Shown here piece after piece: positions 35,945-46,902 of a DNA stretch of 64,000 nt. The notes under the pieces were generated by a model, which ran no database searches, was not told where the DNA came from, and saw only the letters and a list, made by a program, of their open reading frames with translations. Origin of the DNA: Pseudomonas syringae (GTDB lineage Bacteria > Pseudomonadota > Gammaproteobacteria > Pseudomonadales > Pseudomonadaceae); contig NZ_CP066265.1 in the NCBI RefSeq assembly GCF_023278085.1, positions 5,231,001 through 5,295,000 on the forward strand, given 5' to 3'. The position numbers and the translations under genes are program-made. How positions within the stretch are numbered: the stretch's first letter is position 1; each line of letters starts with the position of its first letter.

Positions 35945-38624
35945 AATCAGTCGCGCCGCGCTGTTCGGCAAACTCAACAGCGTCGCCTACAAAGCCATCG
36001 AGGCGGCCACGGTGTTCTGCAAGTTACGGGGCAACCCGTATGTCGAACTGGCGCACTGGTTTCATCAGTTGTTGCAGCTTCAGGACTCGGACCTGCACCG
36101 CATCATTCGTCAGTTCAACGTAGAACCGGCGCGACTGGCCCGCGACCTGACCGAGGCCCTGGATCGTCTGCCACGCGGTTCGACCTCGATCACCGATCTG
36201 TCTTCCCACGTTGAAGAAGCGGTCGAACGTGGCTGGGTATACGGCAGCCTGATGTTCGGTGAAAGCCAGGTGCGCAGCGGCTACCTGGTGATCGGCATCC
36301 TCAAGACGCCAAGCCTGCGGCATGCCCTGCTGGGCCTGTCGGCGGAGTTCGACAAGCTCAAGGTCGAAACCCTGAGCGAGCGTTTTGACGAATACGTTGG
36401 CGATTCCCCGGAAAACGCCTTGAGCGCCAGCGACGGTTTCAACGCCGGTGCAGTGCCGGGCGAAGCCAGCGGCGCGATGTCGCCCAGTGCATTGGGCAAG
36501 CAGGAAGCGCTGAACAAATTTACCGTCGACCTGACCGAACAGGCGCGCAGCGGCAAGCTGGACCCTATCGTCGGTCGTGATGAAGAGATTCGTCAGATGG
36601 TCGACATCCTGATGCGCCGCCGCCAGAACAACCCGATCCTGACCGGTGAGGCCGGTGTCGGCAAAACGGCCGTCGTCGAAGGTTTCGCCCTGCGCATCGT
36701 GGCCGGTGACGTGCCGCCGGCGCTCAAGGATGTCGAATTGCGCAGCCTGGATGTCGGTCTGCTACAGGCCGGTGCCAGCATGAAAGGCGAGTTCGAACAA
36801 CGCCTGCGTCAGGTCATCGAAGATGTGCAGGCCTCGCCAAAGCCGATCATTCTGTTCATCGACGAAGCCCACACGCTGGTCGGTGCGGGCGGCGCGGCAG
36901 GCACGGGCGATGCGGCCAACCTGCTCAAACCGGCACTCGCACGCGGTACCTTGCGCACGGTCGCGGCGACGACTTGGGCCGAGTACAAGAAACACATCGA
37001 AAAAGACCCGGCCCTGACCCGCCGCTTTCAGGTTGTGCAGGTCGCCGAGCCGTCGGAAGACAAGGCGCTGCTGATGATGCGCGGCGTGGCGTCGACCATG
37101 GAACAGCACCATCAGGTGCAGATCCTTGATGAAGCGCTGGAAGCGTCGGTGAAACTGTCCCATCGGTATATTCCGGCGCGTCAGTTGCCCGACAAGTCCG
37201 TCAGCCTGCTGGACACCGCCTGCGCCCGCGTCGCCATCAGCCTGCATGCGGTGCCGGCCGAAGTGGACGACAGCCGTCGCCGCATCGAGGCGCTGGAAAC
37301 CGAACTGCAGATCATCGCCCGTGAACACGCCATCGGCATTGTCACGGCCAGCCGCCAGAGCCACAGCGAAACCCTGCTCAACGCCGAGCGCGAGCGTCTG
37401 GCAGTGCTGGAAACCCGCTGGGCCGATGAAAAGGCCTTGGTTGATGAGCTGCTGGCACTACGTGCGCAACTGCGTGACCGCGCAGGGACTGTCGATGTGA
37501 TTGCCGACCCGGATAACCACGAACAACAGGCGCTGCGCGAGCAACTGGTCGACTTGCAGCGGCGTCTGAGCGAGCTGCAAGGCGAAAACCCGCTGATTCT
37601 GCCGACCGTGGACTATCAGGCAGTGGCCTCGGTTGTTGCCGACTGGACCGGTATCCCGGTGGGCCGCATGGCGCGCAACGAGCTGGAAACCGTCCTCAAT
37701 CTGGATCAGCACCTGAAGAAACGCATCATCGGTCAGGACCATGCCTTGCAGATGATCGCCAAGCGTATCCAGACTTCACGCGCCGGGCTCGACAACCCGA
37801 GCAAGCCGATTGGCGTGTTCATGCTGGCCGGCACGTCCGGGGTGGGCAAGACCGAAACGGCGCTGGCGCTGGCCGAGGCCATGTACGGTGGCGAGCAGAA
37901 CGTCATCACCATCAACATGAGCGAGTTCCAGGAAGCGCATACCGTTTCAACCCTCAAGGGCGCGCCTCCGGGCTATGTCGGTTACGGCGAAGGTGGCGTA
38001 CTGACCGAAGCGGTGCGCCGCAAGCCCTACAGCGTGGTGCTGCTGGATGAAGTCGAAAAAGCTCACCCGGATGTGCACGAGATTTTCTTTCAGGTGTTCG
38101 ACAAGGGTGTGATGGAGGACGGCGAAGGTCGGGTGATCGACTTCAAGAACACCCTGATTCTGCTGACCACCAACGCGGGCACTGAACTGATTTCGCACCT
38201 GTGCAAAGACGCATTGAACGTGCCGGACCCGGAAGCCATTGCCAAGGCACTGCGTCAGCCGCTGCTGGAAATCTTCCCGCCTGCGCTGCTGGGTCGCCTG
38301 GTAACCATCCCCTATTACCCGCTCAGCGACAGCATGCTCAAGGCCATCACGCGCCTGCAGCTCGATCGGATCAAAAAGCGGGTCGAGAGCACCCACAAGG
38401 TGGCGTTTGATTACGACGATGACGTCATCGACCTGATCGTGTCGCGTTGCACCGAGACCGAAAGCGGCGGACGCATGATCGACACGATCCTGACCAACAC
38501 CTTGCTGCCGGACATGAGCCGCGAGTTCCTGACCCGCATGCTGGAAGGCAAGGCGCTGGCGGGGGTTCGCATCAGCCAGCGCGATAACGAACTGCATTAT
38601 GAGTTCAGTGATGCAGCGGCCTGA
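35937..38624 (+). CDS. clpV: T6SS AAA+ ATPase ClpV (TssH)
   Basis: An 895-residue Clp/Hsp100 ATPase with an N domain (about 1-160) and two AAA+ modules: Walker A GEAGVGKT (237-244) and GTSGVGKT (632-639). A coiled-coil middle region lies near 430-560. ClpV disassembles contracted TssB/TssC sheath so that subunits are reused. Its N-terminus ([14 protein letters not shown]) and placement beside vgrG separate it from housekeeping ClpB. It overlaps the tssG stop by eight bases. Confidence 0.97.
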   Translation: MGEISRAALFGKLNSVAYKAIEAATVFCKLRGNPYVELAHWFHQLLQLQDSDLHRIIRQFNVEPARLARDLTEALDRLPRGSTSITDLSSHVEEAVERGWVYGSLMFGESQVRSGYLVIGILKTPSLRHALLGLSAEFDKLKVETLSERFDEYVGDSPENALSASDGFNAGAVPGEASGAMSPSALGKQEALNKFTVDLTEQARSGKLDPIVGRDEEIRQMVDILMRRRQNNPILTGEAGVGKTAVVEGFALRIVAGDVPPALKDVELRSLDVGLLQAGASMKGEFEQRLRQVIEDVQASPKPIILFIDEAHTLVGAGGAAGTGDAANLLKPALARGTLRTVAATTWAEYKKHIEKDPALTRRFQVVQVAEPSEDKALLMMRGVASTMEQHHQVQILDEALEASVKLSHRYIPARQLPDKSVSLLDTACARVAISLHAVPAEVDDSRRRIEALETELQIIAREHAIGIVTASRQSHSETLLNAERERLAVLETRWADEKALVDELLALRAQLRDRAGTVDVIADPDNHEQQALREQLVDLQRRLSELQGENPLILPTVDYQAVASVVADWTGIPVGRMARNELETVLNLDQHLKKRIIGQDHALQMIAKRIQTSRAGLDNPSKPIGVFMLAGTSGVGKTETALALAEAMYGGEQNVITINMSEFQEAHTVSTLKGAPPGYVGYGEGGVLTEAVRRKPYSVVLLDEVEKAHPDVHEIFFQVFDKGVMEDGEGRVIDFKNTLILLTTNAGTELISHLCKDALNVPDPEAIAKALRQPLLEIFPPALLGRLVTIPYYPLSDSMLKAITRLQLDRIKKRVESTHKVAFDYDDDVIDLIVSRCTETESGGRMIDTILTNTLLPDMSREFLTRMLEGKALAGVRISQRDNELHYEFSDAAA

Positions 38625-38669
38625 AACGCTCGGCGCGGTGCAGCCGTTGAACGCTGAACGGGACAACCT

Positions 38670-40604
38670 ATGAATTTCCAGCAACTCACGCGTCTGGCGC
38701 AAGTCAGCAGCCCGCTCGGCCCGGATGTGCTGCTGCTCAAGGAAATGAGCGGTGGCGATGAACTGGGGCGGCTGTTCAGTTATGACCTGCAACTGACCTC
38801 GGTGGACGGCGCTCTGGATCTCAACCAGTTGCTGGGCAAGCCGATGAGCCTGTCCGTGCAACTGGCGGGCGGTGCGCAGCGCTATTTTCATGGCATTGTG
38901 GCGCGCTGTAGCCAGAACGTGACCCGCGATCAGTTCGCCAGCTATCAGGTCACGCTGCGCCCGTGGTTGTGGTTGTTGACCCGCACGTCCGACTGCCGGA
39001 TTTTCCAGAACCTGACGATTCCGCAGATCATCAAGCAAGTGTTCCGCGATCTGGGCTTTTCCGATTTTGAAGACGCCCTGAGCAAGCCTTATCGCGAGTG
39101 GGAATACTGCGTGCAGTATCGCGAAAGCAGTTTCGATTTCGTCAGCCGCCTGATGGAACAGGAAGGCATTTATTACTTTTTCCGTCACGAAAAAGACCGC
39201 CACGTACTGGTGTTGGCCGATGCCTATGGCGCTCATCAGCCCGCTCCCGGTTATGAATCGGTGCCCTACTTTCCACCCGACGGCCAGCACCGCGAGCGCG
39301 ATCATATCAATGACTGGCGGCTGGCTCAGGAAGTGCAGCCGGGCTCACTGGAACTGAACGACTACGACTTCCAGCGGCCGAGCGCGAGCATCGACGTACG
39401 CTCGGCCATGCCGCGTCCGCACACAGCCGGCGATTACCCGCTGTACGATTACCCCGGCACCTACGTGCAGAGCCAGGACGGCGAACACTATGCGCGCACT
39501 CGTCTGGAGGCACTGCAAAGCCTGCACGAACGAATCGAGCTCAGCGGCAACGCGCGCGGCCTGGGTGCCGGGCATCTGTTCAGCCTGACCGGTTTCGGCC
39601 GTCAGGATCAGAACCGCGAATACCTGATTGTCGGCGCACGTTACTACCTGGCGCAGGAAAGCCTGGAAAGCGGCGCTTCCGGTGGCGGTGTGCAATTTGA
39701 ACTGGGCCTGAGCTGCATCGATGCCCAGCAGAGCTTTCGGCCGCTGGCCAGCACCCAGCGCCCCATCGTCAAAGGCCCGCAGACCGCCGTAGTGGTCGGT
39801 CCCACTGGCGAGGAAATCTGGACGGATCAGTTTGGCCGGGTAAAGGTGCATTTCCACTGGGACCGCCACGACCAGTCCAACGAAAACAGCTCGTGCTGGA
39901 TTCGCGTCTCGCAGGCCTGGGCCGGCAAGAACTGGGGGTCGATGCAGATCCCGCGCATCGGCCAGGAAGTGATCGTCAGTTTTCTGGAAGGCGATCCCGA
40001 CCGTCCGATCATCACTGGCCGTGTGTACAACGCCGAACAGACCGTGCCTTACGACCTGCCCGCCAATGCCACCCAGAGCGGCATGAAAAGCCGCTCCAGC
40101 AAGGGCGGCACGCCTGCGAATTTCAACGAGATTCGCATGGAGGACAAGAAAGGTGCAGAGCAGTTGTACATTCATGCGGAGCGCAATCAGGACGTGATCG
40201 TCGAGGTGGATGAAAGCCATTCGGTGGGCCACGACCGGTTCAAGAGTATCGGTCATGACGAGACCGTATTGATTGGTAACAACCGCGTACGCATCGTCAA
40301 ACAGGACGATGTGTTGGCCGTCGGATCGAGCAAGACCGACAGCGTCAGCCAGAGCTACATCATTGAAGTGGGTGAAAACCTGCGTCTGGTATGCGGCAAA
40401 AGCGTGCTGGAGCTCAACGCCAGCGGCCAGATCAATATCTGCGGTGTGCAGATCAGCCTGCACGCCAGCGGCGACGCGCAATTCAATACCGGTGGCGTGC
40501 TGCACCTGAACAATGGCAAGGGTGCCGATGCCGCGCCTGACGGTCAGGGCATCAAAGCCACCATCGACGCCAATATCGCCAGCGCCTTTCCCAAGCCCCA
40601 ATAA
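38670..40604 (+). CDS. vgrG: T6SS spike protein VgrG (TssI)
   Basis: A 644-residue VgrG with a gp27-like N-terminal region (LLLKEMSGGDELGRLFSYD, CVQYRESSFDFVSRLMEQE, GIYYFFRH) and a gp5-like OB domain (TDQFGRVKVHFHWDRHDQ, SCWIRVSQAWAGKNWGSMQ, RIGQEVIVSFLEGDPDRPI), then the triple-helix repeat tail. No enzymatic C-terminal extension is seen, so it is a structural spike that carries the Rhs effector encoded downstream. Confidence 0.96.
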   Translation: MNFQQLTRLAQVSSPLGPDVLLLKEMSGGDELGRLFSYDLQLTSVDGALDLNQLLGKPMSLSVQLAGGAQRYFHGIVARCSQNVTRDQFASYQVTLRPWLWLLTRTSDCRIFQNLTIPQIIKQVFRDLGFSDFEDALSKPYREWEYCVQYRESSFDFVSRLMEQEGIYYFFRHEKDRHVLVLADAYGAHQPAPGYESVPYFPPDGQHRERDHINDWRLAQEVQPGSLELNDYDFQRPSASIDVRSAMPRPHTAGDYPLYDYPGTYVQSQDGEHYARTRLEALQSLHERIELSGNARGLGAGHLFSLTGFGRQDQNREYLIVGARYYLAQESLESGASGGGVQFELGLSCIDAQQSFRPLASTQRPIVKGPQTAVVVGPTGEEIWTDQFGRVKVHFHWDRHDQSNENSSCWIRVSQAWAGKNWGSMQIPRIGQEVIVSFLEGDPDRPIITGRVYNAEQTVPYDLPANATQSGMKSRSSKGGTPANFNEIRMEDKKGAEQLYIHAERNQDVIVEVDESHSVGHDRFKSIGHDETVLIGNNRVRIVKQDDVLAVGSSKTDSVSQSYIIEVGENLRLVCGKSVLELNASGQINICGVQISLHASGDAQFNTGGVLHLNNGKGADAAPDGQGIKATIDANIASAFPKPQ

Positions 40605-40619
40605 CGAGATGTCAGCCCC

Positions 40620-41045
40620 ATGGTTTACCGCCTCAATGAGTTTCAGCTGCAACTGCCCGAGAGCGAACTGCTGGACGCATCGATCAACATTCTCAAGTTT
40701 CCGGCGCTGGGAACGTCGTTGATTGTCAGCCGCAGTCAACTGGCCGACGGCGAAACCCTGCACAGCAACTTCGACGCGCAACTGAAGCGCCTGGAGCAGC
40801 AGGTTCAGGACCTGCGCTATCAACCGGTGCAAAGCACACGCTTGGGTGCCGATCAGTCGATTGAAGCGATCGAACTGCGCAGCCAGTTCAGCAAGGGCGC
40901 TGAAAAAGTCTTTCAGTTCCAGCTGGCGCTGGTGCTGCCGGGCACCCGCAAGATGATCGCCCTCAGTTACGTCAAGGCTCAGCCGCTGGGAGATGCGGAG
41001 GCAGCCCATTGGGCGACGCTCAAGCAGACGCTGACCCTCGCATGA
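40620..41045 (+). CDS. Eag-type T6SS effector chaperone (DcrB/DUF1795)
   Basis: A 141-residue DUF1795 (DcrB-like) protein. Proteins of this family placed directly before prePAAR-containing effectors are Eag chaperones, which shield the effector's transmembrane helices and help load it on VgrG. It lies 15 bp after vgrG and 12 bp before the rhs gene, an arrangement strongly suggesting this role. No signal peptide is present, so it acts in the cytoplasm. Confidence 0.88.
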   Translation: MVYRLNEFQLQLPESELLDASINILKFPALGTSLIVSRSQLADGETLHSNFDAQLKRLEQQVQDLRYQPVQSTRLGADQSIEAIELRSQFSKGAEKVFQFQLALVLPGTRKMIALSYVKAQPLGDAEAAHWATLKQTLTLA

Positions 41046-41057
41046 AGAGCGCCCTGA

Positions 41058-44000
41058 ATGTCTGACGCGTTATGGGCTGCCCGACTGGGCGACGGTCTCG
41101 AACACAGCTCAATGATGGCCGATATCCTGGGCGGCGTGCTCGAGGTCGCCGCGTACGCCGCCATCGGGTCGCTGGCCACGATGGCGGTGGTCGCGGCGAC
41201 CGGCATTACCGTTGCCACCGGCGGGCTGGGTGCCTGTGTGCTCGGTGCGGTGGTGGGGGTGATCGTCGGTCTGGCGATGAGCAGGACGGGGGCAGACCGA
41301 GGGCTCACTGATTTATGCGAAACGATTGCCAATGGCCTGTTCCCGCCCACGGTACAGGCCACGATTCTCACCGGTTCTACCAACACACTGATCAACTCGA
41401 TTCCGGCTGCACGAGCGGCTGGCGCCGTGCCGTCGCAGATGAACCCGCTGCGCTCACTGGACAGCGAACAGGAAGACGCTGAAAACGAAGAAGCCCCGCA
41501 CACCGGGCCGAACCTGATGAGTGTCGGCAAGCCGGAAGAGTCCGGCTTTCTGGACATGGCCAAGGGCTTTTTCTCGCAGCTCTGGCAGCCCACTGTCGCA
41601 GAACCGGTGCCCGGTGCGGTGCCCAAGCCGTTGGATCTGGTCACCTGCATGAAGCATCCGCCGATGCCACCGCAGTTTCTCGCGGAAGGCTCGGAAAAGG
41701 TCAGCATCAACGGCCAGCCCGCCGTGCGTAGCGGCGACCGCAGCACCTGCGAAGCCAAGGTGGTGTCGTCGGGAATGGTCTCATCCAACGTGACCATCGG
41801 CGGCGATTCGGTGGTGGTGCGGGAAATCCGCAGCGGTAAAACGCCTGGCGTCGGCCTGGCGCTGACCGTCCTGATGATGCTCAAGGGCGGCAAGGGTAAG
41901 TTTCGCGCCAACCTGCCCTGCATGCTGCTGTCTGCCGTGAACGGTTATGTCGTCAGCCAGGTCACCGGGGCGCTGAACAACGCCATGTCCGGTTCGCCCA
42001 ATCCGGTGCATGCCGCCACGGGCGCCAAGGTGCTGGGTGGCGAGGACGAACTTGACTTCGTATTGCCGGGCGTTTTGCTCATCGACTGGCAGCGCTTTTA
42101 CAACAGCCGCGATGAGCGCCAGCACAGTCTGCTGGGTGCAGGCTGGAGCGTACCCTATGAAATCAGCGTGCAGATTGAGCCACATCCTGATGGCGGCGAG
42201 CGGCTGATTTACACCGATGAACAGGCCCGACGCATCGACATGGGCAGCATCGCCCTGGGTGGAGCAGTCTTCAGCCCCGGCGAGGGGCTGGCGGTGCGTC
42301 GCAATGACAATGGCCAGCTGCTGATCGAGAGTGATGACGGGCTGTACCGGTTGTTCGAACCGACGCTCGCTGATCCCGCGCGGCTGCGCCTCAGCCAACT
42401 CGGCGACCGCAACGACAACCGGATTTACCTCGACTACAACGCCGCAGGAAAACTGATCGGTCTGCGCGACACGCTGGACCTTGTGCAGGTTGAACTGACC
42501 TACAGCGCGCAATGGCCTGAACGCGTACAGCACGTTGAGCGGCTGTTTGCCGATCAGCAACGTGAAGTATTGGTCAGCTACGATTACGACGCTCTCGGCA
42601 ATCTGGCCGAAGTTCGCGATGCGCTCGGGCAGGTCCAGCGGCGCTTTGCGTATGACGCGGGCCAGCGCATGGCCGAGCATCAACTGCCCACCGGCATGCG
42701 CTGTTTCTATGAGTGGGCGCAGGTGGACAGCGTCGAGTGGCGCGTGGTCCGGCACTGGACCGACGAAGGCGACAGCTACACATTCGATTACGATTTGCGC
42801 AACGGCATCACCCGCGTCATCGACGGCCTGCAACGTATCAGTGTTCGCCACTGGAATGCGCAGCAACAGATCACCGAATACACCGACACGCTGGGCAACA
42901 CCTGGCGCTTCAACTGGAGTGACGAGCGCCAGTTGCTGAGCGCAACCGATCCGTTGGGCGGGCAGTATCAGTACAGTTACGACGAAGCGGGCAATCTGAG
43001 CGAAACGCTTGACCCGCTCGGCCGTCGCGAGTCCGTTCTGTGGCTGGAGCTGTGGTCACTGCCGCTGGTGGAAACCGATGCGGCCGGCAACAACTGGAGC
43101 TACCGCTACGATCAGCGTGGCAATTGCATTGCCGAGACAGACCCGCTGGGTCAGGTGACGCAGTATCGCTATGACGAACGCGGCCAGACCATTGAGATCA
43201 TTGATGCCACTGGCAAGCACAAGACCCTTGAATGGAACGACCTTGGGCAACTGATCGAACACGTTGACTGCTCGGGTTACCCGACACGTTTCAGTTACGA
43301 CCGGCACGGTTATTTGCAGGTTGTGACCGATGCCCTCGGTGAACGCACGCGCTATGAGCATGATCGCCAGGGTCGTCTGCTGCACTGTCAGTTACCTGAT
43401 GAGCGCATCGAACAATACCTGCGCGATGGCAGCGGACAGCTCATCGGCTACGTTGATCCCGCAGGGCATGCCACTCGCTATCAATACGACCGGCTGGGCC
43501 GGGTGCGTCAGCGCGTGGACGCCGCCGGGCGCTCGGTGCAGTTCAGCTACGATGCCTACGGCCGCCTGCAGGCCCTGACCAACGAGAACGCTGAAAGCTA
43601 TCGTTTTACGTGGGACGCAGGCGACCGGTTGACGCAGCAGCAGGACCTGGACGGCAGCGGCCGGCGATATACCTACGACGCGCTGGACAGTGTCATACGA
43701 CTGGAATACACCCCTGCTCCATTCGGCAACGGGCTGGCAGTGGTCCCTGACGAACCGGTCGCGCCGATCGTTCACGCGCTGGAGCGCGATGCAGCCGGAC
43801 GCCTGATAGCCAAAGTCACCGACGACGGCAGGACGGCGTACCTGTACAACCCGGTTGATCAACTGACCGGTGTGACGTTCACAAGCCACGCTGGCGAGGA
43901 ACAAAGCCTGAGCTTTACTTACGACGCGCTCGGCCAGTTGCTGGAAGAGCAGAGCGCGGCGGGCAGCCTGAAATACCGTTACGACGAACTGGGCAACCTG

Positions 44001-45539
44001 AGCCAGACGCAACTGCCTGACGGACGCTGGCTCAATCAGCTGTATTACGGCAGCGGGCATCTACACCAGATCAATCTGGACGGCCAGGTCATCAGTGATT
44101 TCGAGCGTGACCGCTTGCACCGCGAAGTGCTGCGCACCCAAGGTCAGATCATCACCCGCAGCGAATACGACCGCAGCGGCCGACTGCGCTCGCGTAAGCG
44201 CCGGCTCGCAAGCCAGTCACCGATCCTTCCGGCCGCGGAGCAGAAACACTTCGACTTCGACCCGGCAGACAACCTGATTGGCCGCCTCGACCAGCAGCCA
44301 CGAGGTGACCATCGCCAGTTGCTGCACTACGACGCCACCGGCCGCATCATCGCCAGCCAGGACAACGTTCAGGGCCAGAACGAAACCTTCGCTTACGACG
44401 CCGCCGCCAACCTCCTCGACGGCCCGCCGAAAAGCGCGGGGCTGGTGGTGCATAACAAGCTGCTGACTTATCAGGACAAACGCTACCGCTACGACGCCTT
44501 CGGCCGAATGATCGAAAAACGCAGCGGCAGCCAGCGCGTCCAGCGCTTTATCTACGACGCGGAACACCAGTTGATCGAAGTGCGCAACCACGGCGGCGCG
44601 CGCGACACCGTAGTGAAGATGGCCTACGACCCGCTAGGGCGGCGGATTGCCAAGACCGAGCACGACGAGCACGGCTTTCCGCTCGGCGAAACCCGCTTCA
44701 CCTGGGACGGCATGCGCCTGCTGCAAGAAAAGAAGCACAGTCAGACCAGCCTGTACGTGTACCCCGACAGCGGCTACGAGCCTCTGGCCCGCATCGATGG
44801 CACGGGCGCACTGCAAAAGGTCCGCTACTACCACAACGACCTCAACGGCCTGCCCGAACAACTGACCGAAAACGACGGCCAGACCGTCTGGCAAGCGCGC
44901 TACCGGGTCTGGGGCAACACCGTCGAAGAAATCCGCGAGCCCTACTACATCGAAGAACAGAACCTGAGATTCCAGGGCCAGTACCTCGATCGCGAAACAG
45001 GGCTGCACTACAATACGTTCCGGTTTTATGATCCGGATATTGGCCGGTTTACCACGCCGGACCCGATTGGGTTGGCGGGTGGGTTGAATCTTTATCAGTA
45101 CGCGCCGAATCCGATTGGGTGGGTGGATCCGTGGGGGTGGAGTCCGAGCTCTGCGCTGGATAGATCGTTAGGTGGGGTTGTAGGAGATAACATGCAGGCA
45201 CAGCATGTTATTCCGGTACAAGTATGGAATCGTCACGAAGGATTCCTTAACAGGATTGGAATGGACGGCACACGGGACAAGGCCAGCAACGGTCTGCTCA
45301 TGCCTGACAGTGAAGCTAAAGCAAAAGTTATCGGAAGAAAGGTCCACCACAACGGATCGCACAAAGACTATTCCGACCTTGTCGATGAGAAGTTAAAAAG
45401 AATTTCCAAACGTTACTCTCGAAAAGAAATATCTCGGGCGCAAGCTAGGCAGCATGTTGAATCACTTCAACGCAGCCTTCGCAAGAAAACTGTATCAGGA
45501 AAGATACGAACAAAATCAAGTACTGGTCGACTTTGCTAA
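41058..45539 (+). CDS. T6SS Rhs effector with prePAAR, PAAR and HNH/AHH-like nuclease tip
   Basis: A 1493-residue polymorphic toxin. A prePAAR motif AARxGDxxxH (residues 7-16) precedes transmembrane segments (about 24-75), then a PAAR spike domain (about 190-275), and the Rhs YD-repeat shell (about 340-1340) closed by DPIGL (1335-1339) and the DPWGW end. The variable tip (about 1362-1493) contains AQH (1381-1383), NGLLMP, HH (1430-1431) and GSHKDY, a pattern like the AHH/HNH endonuclease superfamily but with Gln in the middle of AHH. The DNA encoding the tip is visibly AT-richer than the shell, indicating tip exchange. Nuclease activity is inferred. Confidence 0.88.
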   Translation: MSDALWAARLGDGLEHSSMMADILGGVLEVAAYAAIGSLATMAVVAATGITVATGGLGACVLGAVVGVIVGLAMSRTGADRGLTDLCETIANGLFPPTVQATILTGSTNTLINSIPAARAAGAVPSQMNPLRSLDSEQEDAENEEAPHTGPNLMSVGKPEESGFLDMAKGFFSQLWQPTVAEPVPGAVPKPLDLVTCMKHPPMPPQFLAEGSEKVSINGQPAVRSGDRSTCEAKVVSSGMVSSNVTIGGDSVVVREIRSGKTPGVGLALTVLMMLKGGKGKFRANLPCMLLSAVNGYVVSQVTGALNNAMSGSPNPVHAATGAKVLGGEDELDFVLPGVLLIDWQRFYNSRDERQHSLLGAGWSVPYEISVQIEPHPDGGERLIYTDEQARRIDMGSIALGGAVFSPGEGLAVRRNDNGQLLIESDDGLYRLFEPTLADPARLRLSQLGDRNDNRIYLDYNAAGKLIGLRDTLDLVQVELTYSAQWPERVQHVERLFADQQREVLVSYDYDALGNLAEVRDALGQVQRRFAYDAGQRMAEHQLPTGMRCFYEWAQVDSVEWRVVRHWTDEGDSYTFDYDLRNGITRVIDGLQRISVRHWNAQQQITEYTDTLGNTWRFNWSDERQLLSATDPLGGQYQYSYDEAGNLSETLDPLGRRESVLWLELWSLPLVETDAAGNNWSYRYDQRGNCIAETDPLGQVTQYRYDERGQTIEIIDATGKHKTLEWNDLGQLIEHVDCSGYPTRFSYDRHGYLQVVTDALGERTRYEHDRQGRLLHCQLPDERIEQYLRDGSGQLIGYVDPAGHATRYQYDRLGRVRQRVDAAGRSVQFSYDAYGRLQALTNENAESYRFTWDAGDRLTQQQDLDGSGRRYTYDALDSVIRLEYTPAPFGNGLAVVPDEPVAPIVHALERDAAGRLIAKVTDDGRTAYLYNPVDQLTGVTFTSHAGEEQSLSFTYDALGQLLEEQSAAGSLKYRYDELGNLSQTQLPDGRWLNQLYYGSGHLHQINLDGQVISDFERDRLHREVLRTQGQIITRSEYDRSGRLRSRKRRLASQSPILPAAEQKHFDFDPADNLIGRLDQQPRGDHRQLLHYDATGRIIASQDNVQGQNETFAYDAAANLLDGPPKSAGLVVHNKLLTYQDKRYRYDAFGRMIEKRSGSQRVQRFIYDAEHQLIEVRNHGGARDTVVKMAYDPLGRRIAKTEHDEHGFPLGETRFTWDGMRLLQEKKHSQTSLYVYPDSGYEPLARIDGTGALQKVRYYHNDLNGLPEQLTENDGQTVWQARYRVWGNTVEEIREPYYIEEQNLRFQGQYLDRETGLHYNTFRFYDPDIGRFTTPDPIGLAGGLNLYQYAPNPIGWVDPWGWSPSSALDRSLGGVVGDNMQAQHVIPVQVWNRHEGFLNRIGMDGTRDKASNGLLMPDSEAKAKVIGRKVHHNGSHKDYSDLVDEKLKRISKRYSRKEISRAQARQHVESLQRSLRKKTVSGKIRTKSSTGRLC

Positions 45540-45551
45540 AAAGAGGTTTTT

Positions 45552-46163
45552 ATGCATTACACACTTGCTTACAGGAAAGACAAAAATTGTCCAATCTTTA
45601 TCGACGGTGTTATTCACGAGGCCTTCTCTACCGGAGCGTACAACCGAGGAATGAGTCAGGACTGGCATTATGCAGATCCTGGAGAGCCTAAAGCAAAACT
45701 GCCAGAAAGCTTAGTTTTGATCACTAAAGACAAGCGATATGAATTCGACCTACGTACTAGTTTCGAAGGCCACATTGTGAGTGAGCGCTTTTGGTCTGCG
45801 TTAAAAACACTGAACATTGGCAGTTGGGAGGTCGCAAAACTTGATATCGTGTCTCCCAAAGGAGTGCCTATGGAGCAAGGAGGATATTACTTTATTCGCC
45901 AACAGATGTCAGAACTAGTATCCGCCGGCGTTATCGACTTGGACAAGTCATCCATTACATATAGGAAGACAGGAGAAATCAAAAGTATCGAAAGTCTTAT
46001 TCTTACAAGCGAAGCCACGTTAGACTTTTTTGAAATTGACGAAACGACGTTACTGGATATAGTCTTCCTATCCCCAGCCGCGGCCGAACTCGTCAACCAA
46101 TTAAATTTAAAGGGCGTAGAGATTGTAAGCACTGAGAAACTAGGCGCCATAAAGCCAGCTTGA
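45552..46163 (+). CDS. Putative Rhs immunity protein (DUF1629/Imm11-like)
   Basis: A 203-residue soluble protein 12 bp after the rhs stop. Its central pattern (HIVSERFWSALKTLNIGSWE, YYFI, VIDLDKSSITY, ESLILTSEATLDFFEID, IVFLSPAAAELVNQL) resembles DUF1629-type immunity proteins found beside Rhs toxins. It has the low GC of the toxin tip, so the pair was probably acquired together. It would protect the cell and siblings from the tip. No signal peptide, consistent with a cytoplasmic nuclease target. The family call is by pattern only. Confidence 0.72.
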   Translation: MHYTLAYRKDKNCPIFIDGVIHEAFSTGAYNRGMSQDWHYADPGEPKAKLPESLVLITKDKRYEFDLRTSFEGHIVSERFWSALKTLNIGSWEVAKLDIVSPKGVPMEQGGYYFIRQQMSELVSAGVIDLDKSSITYRKTGEIKSIESLILTSEATLDFFEIDETTLLDIVFLSPAAAELVNQLNLKGVEIVSTEKLGAIKPA

Positions 46164-46267
46164 TTGACTGAAGAACCAGAAGGTTTGAATACACATCTGG
46201 GACATCACTCCGGAAACAGTAGCGCGGGCCAATGCCACGAGCTCGCGCCAAACTCCACACAGCCACC

Positions 46268-46714
46268 TTAGACCCGACGATCAAACCAACACAACCAAAC
46301 CAACGGCGGCAGCAACGCAATCAACGCCGCCAGATCCAGCCAAACGTGCGACCAGACGCCGCCGCGCACCGAAATCAGGATGTCCTGAGGCGCCCAGAGC
46401 AGAAGCCCGGCAATCAGCCAGCCCCACGGCATGGCGCTTTTCAGGCGGTTGCCCAGATGCACGAGCGCCAGCATGTACACGGAATACGTTTGCAGGGTGG
46501 CGCCGAACAGGGCCATCCACCAGACCTGCTGCGCGCGGGCGGCGGCAGGAGCTGTTTCGGTCCAGAACGCCTGTTCGAGCGTGGTCAGGTAGCTGTCGAG
46601 CAAGCCGGAAAAGCCGGCCCAGGTGAACACGAGGCTGCCCAGCAAATGGGCGCCTGCAACGGCGTATAACCAGAGCACCAGCTTACGGCGTAGCGTGTCA
46701 GAAGAAAGTGGCAT
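46268..46714 (-). CDS. Hypothetical four-helix membrane protein
   Basis: A 148-residue protein with about four transmembrane helices (VLWLYAVAGAHLLGSLVF, WWMALFGATLQTYSVYMLAL, WGWLIAGLLLWAPQDILI and LDLAALIALLPPLVWLCWF). The start at 46714 is preferred over a longer frame because the extra 30 residues look non-coding. The function is unknown. The gene is divergent from the FIST chemoreceptor and convergent with the immunity gene. Confidence 0.65.
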   Translation of the reverse strand: MPLSSDTLRRKLVLWLYAVAGAHLLGSLVFTWAGFSGLLDSYLTTLEQAFWTETAPAAARAQQVWWMALFGATLQTYSVYMLALVHLGNRLKSAMPWGWLIAGLLLWAPQDILISVRGGVWSHVWLDLAALIALLPPLVWLCWFDRRV

Positions 46715-46902
46715 TGCAGGTCCTTGGGGCGTCCTTGTGGGGATGGCGAGTGTAGCGGCTACGGGTGATGCCTGACACGTGGCCGGAACGGCGCATATAG
46801 GCAAAATTCATCGCCCGACACGCTCACCCCAACCCGTCAGCAGCCGATTAAATGATATCGGCCTTTTTCCGGCCTCTGCTTTTTCCTCTTTCGGACTCAA
46901 TC

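Noticed and set aside
39345..41009. Long 554-codon minus-strand frame
   Set aside because: It is antisense to vgrG and the Eag chaperone; the protein is low-complexity and matches no family.
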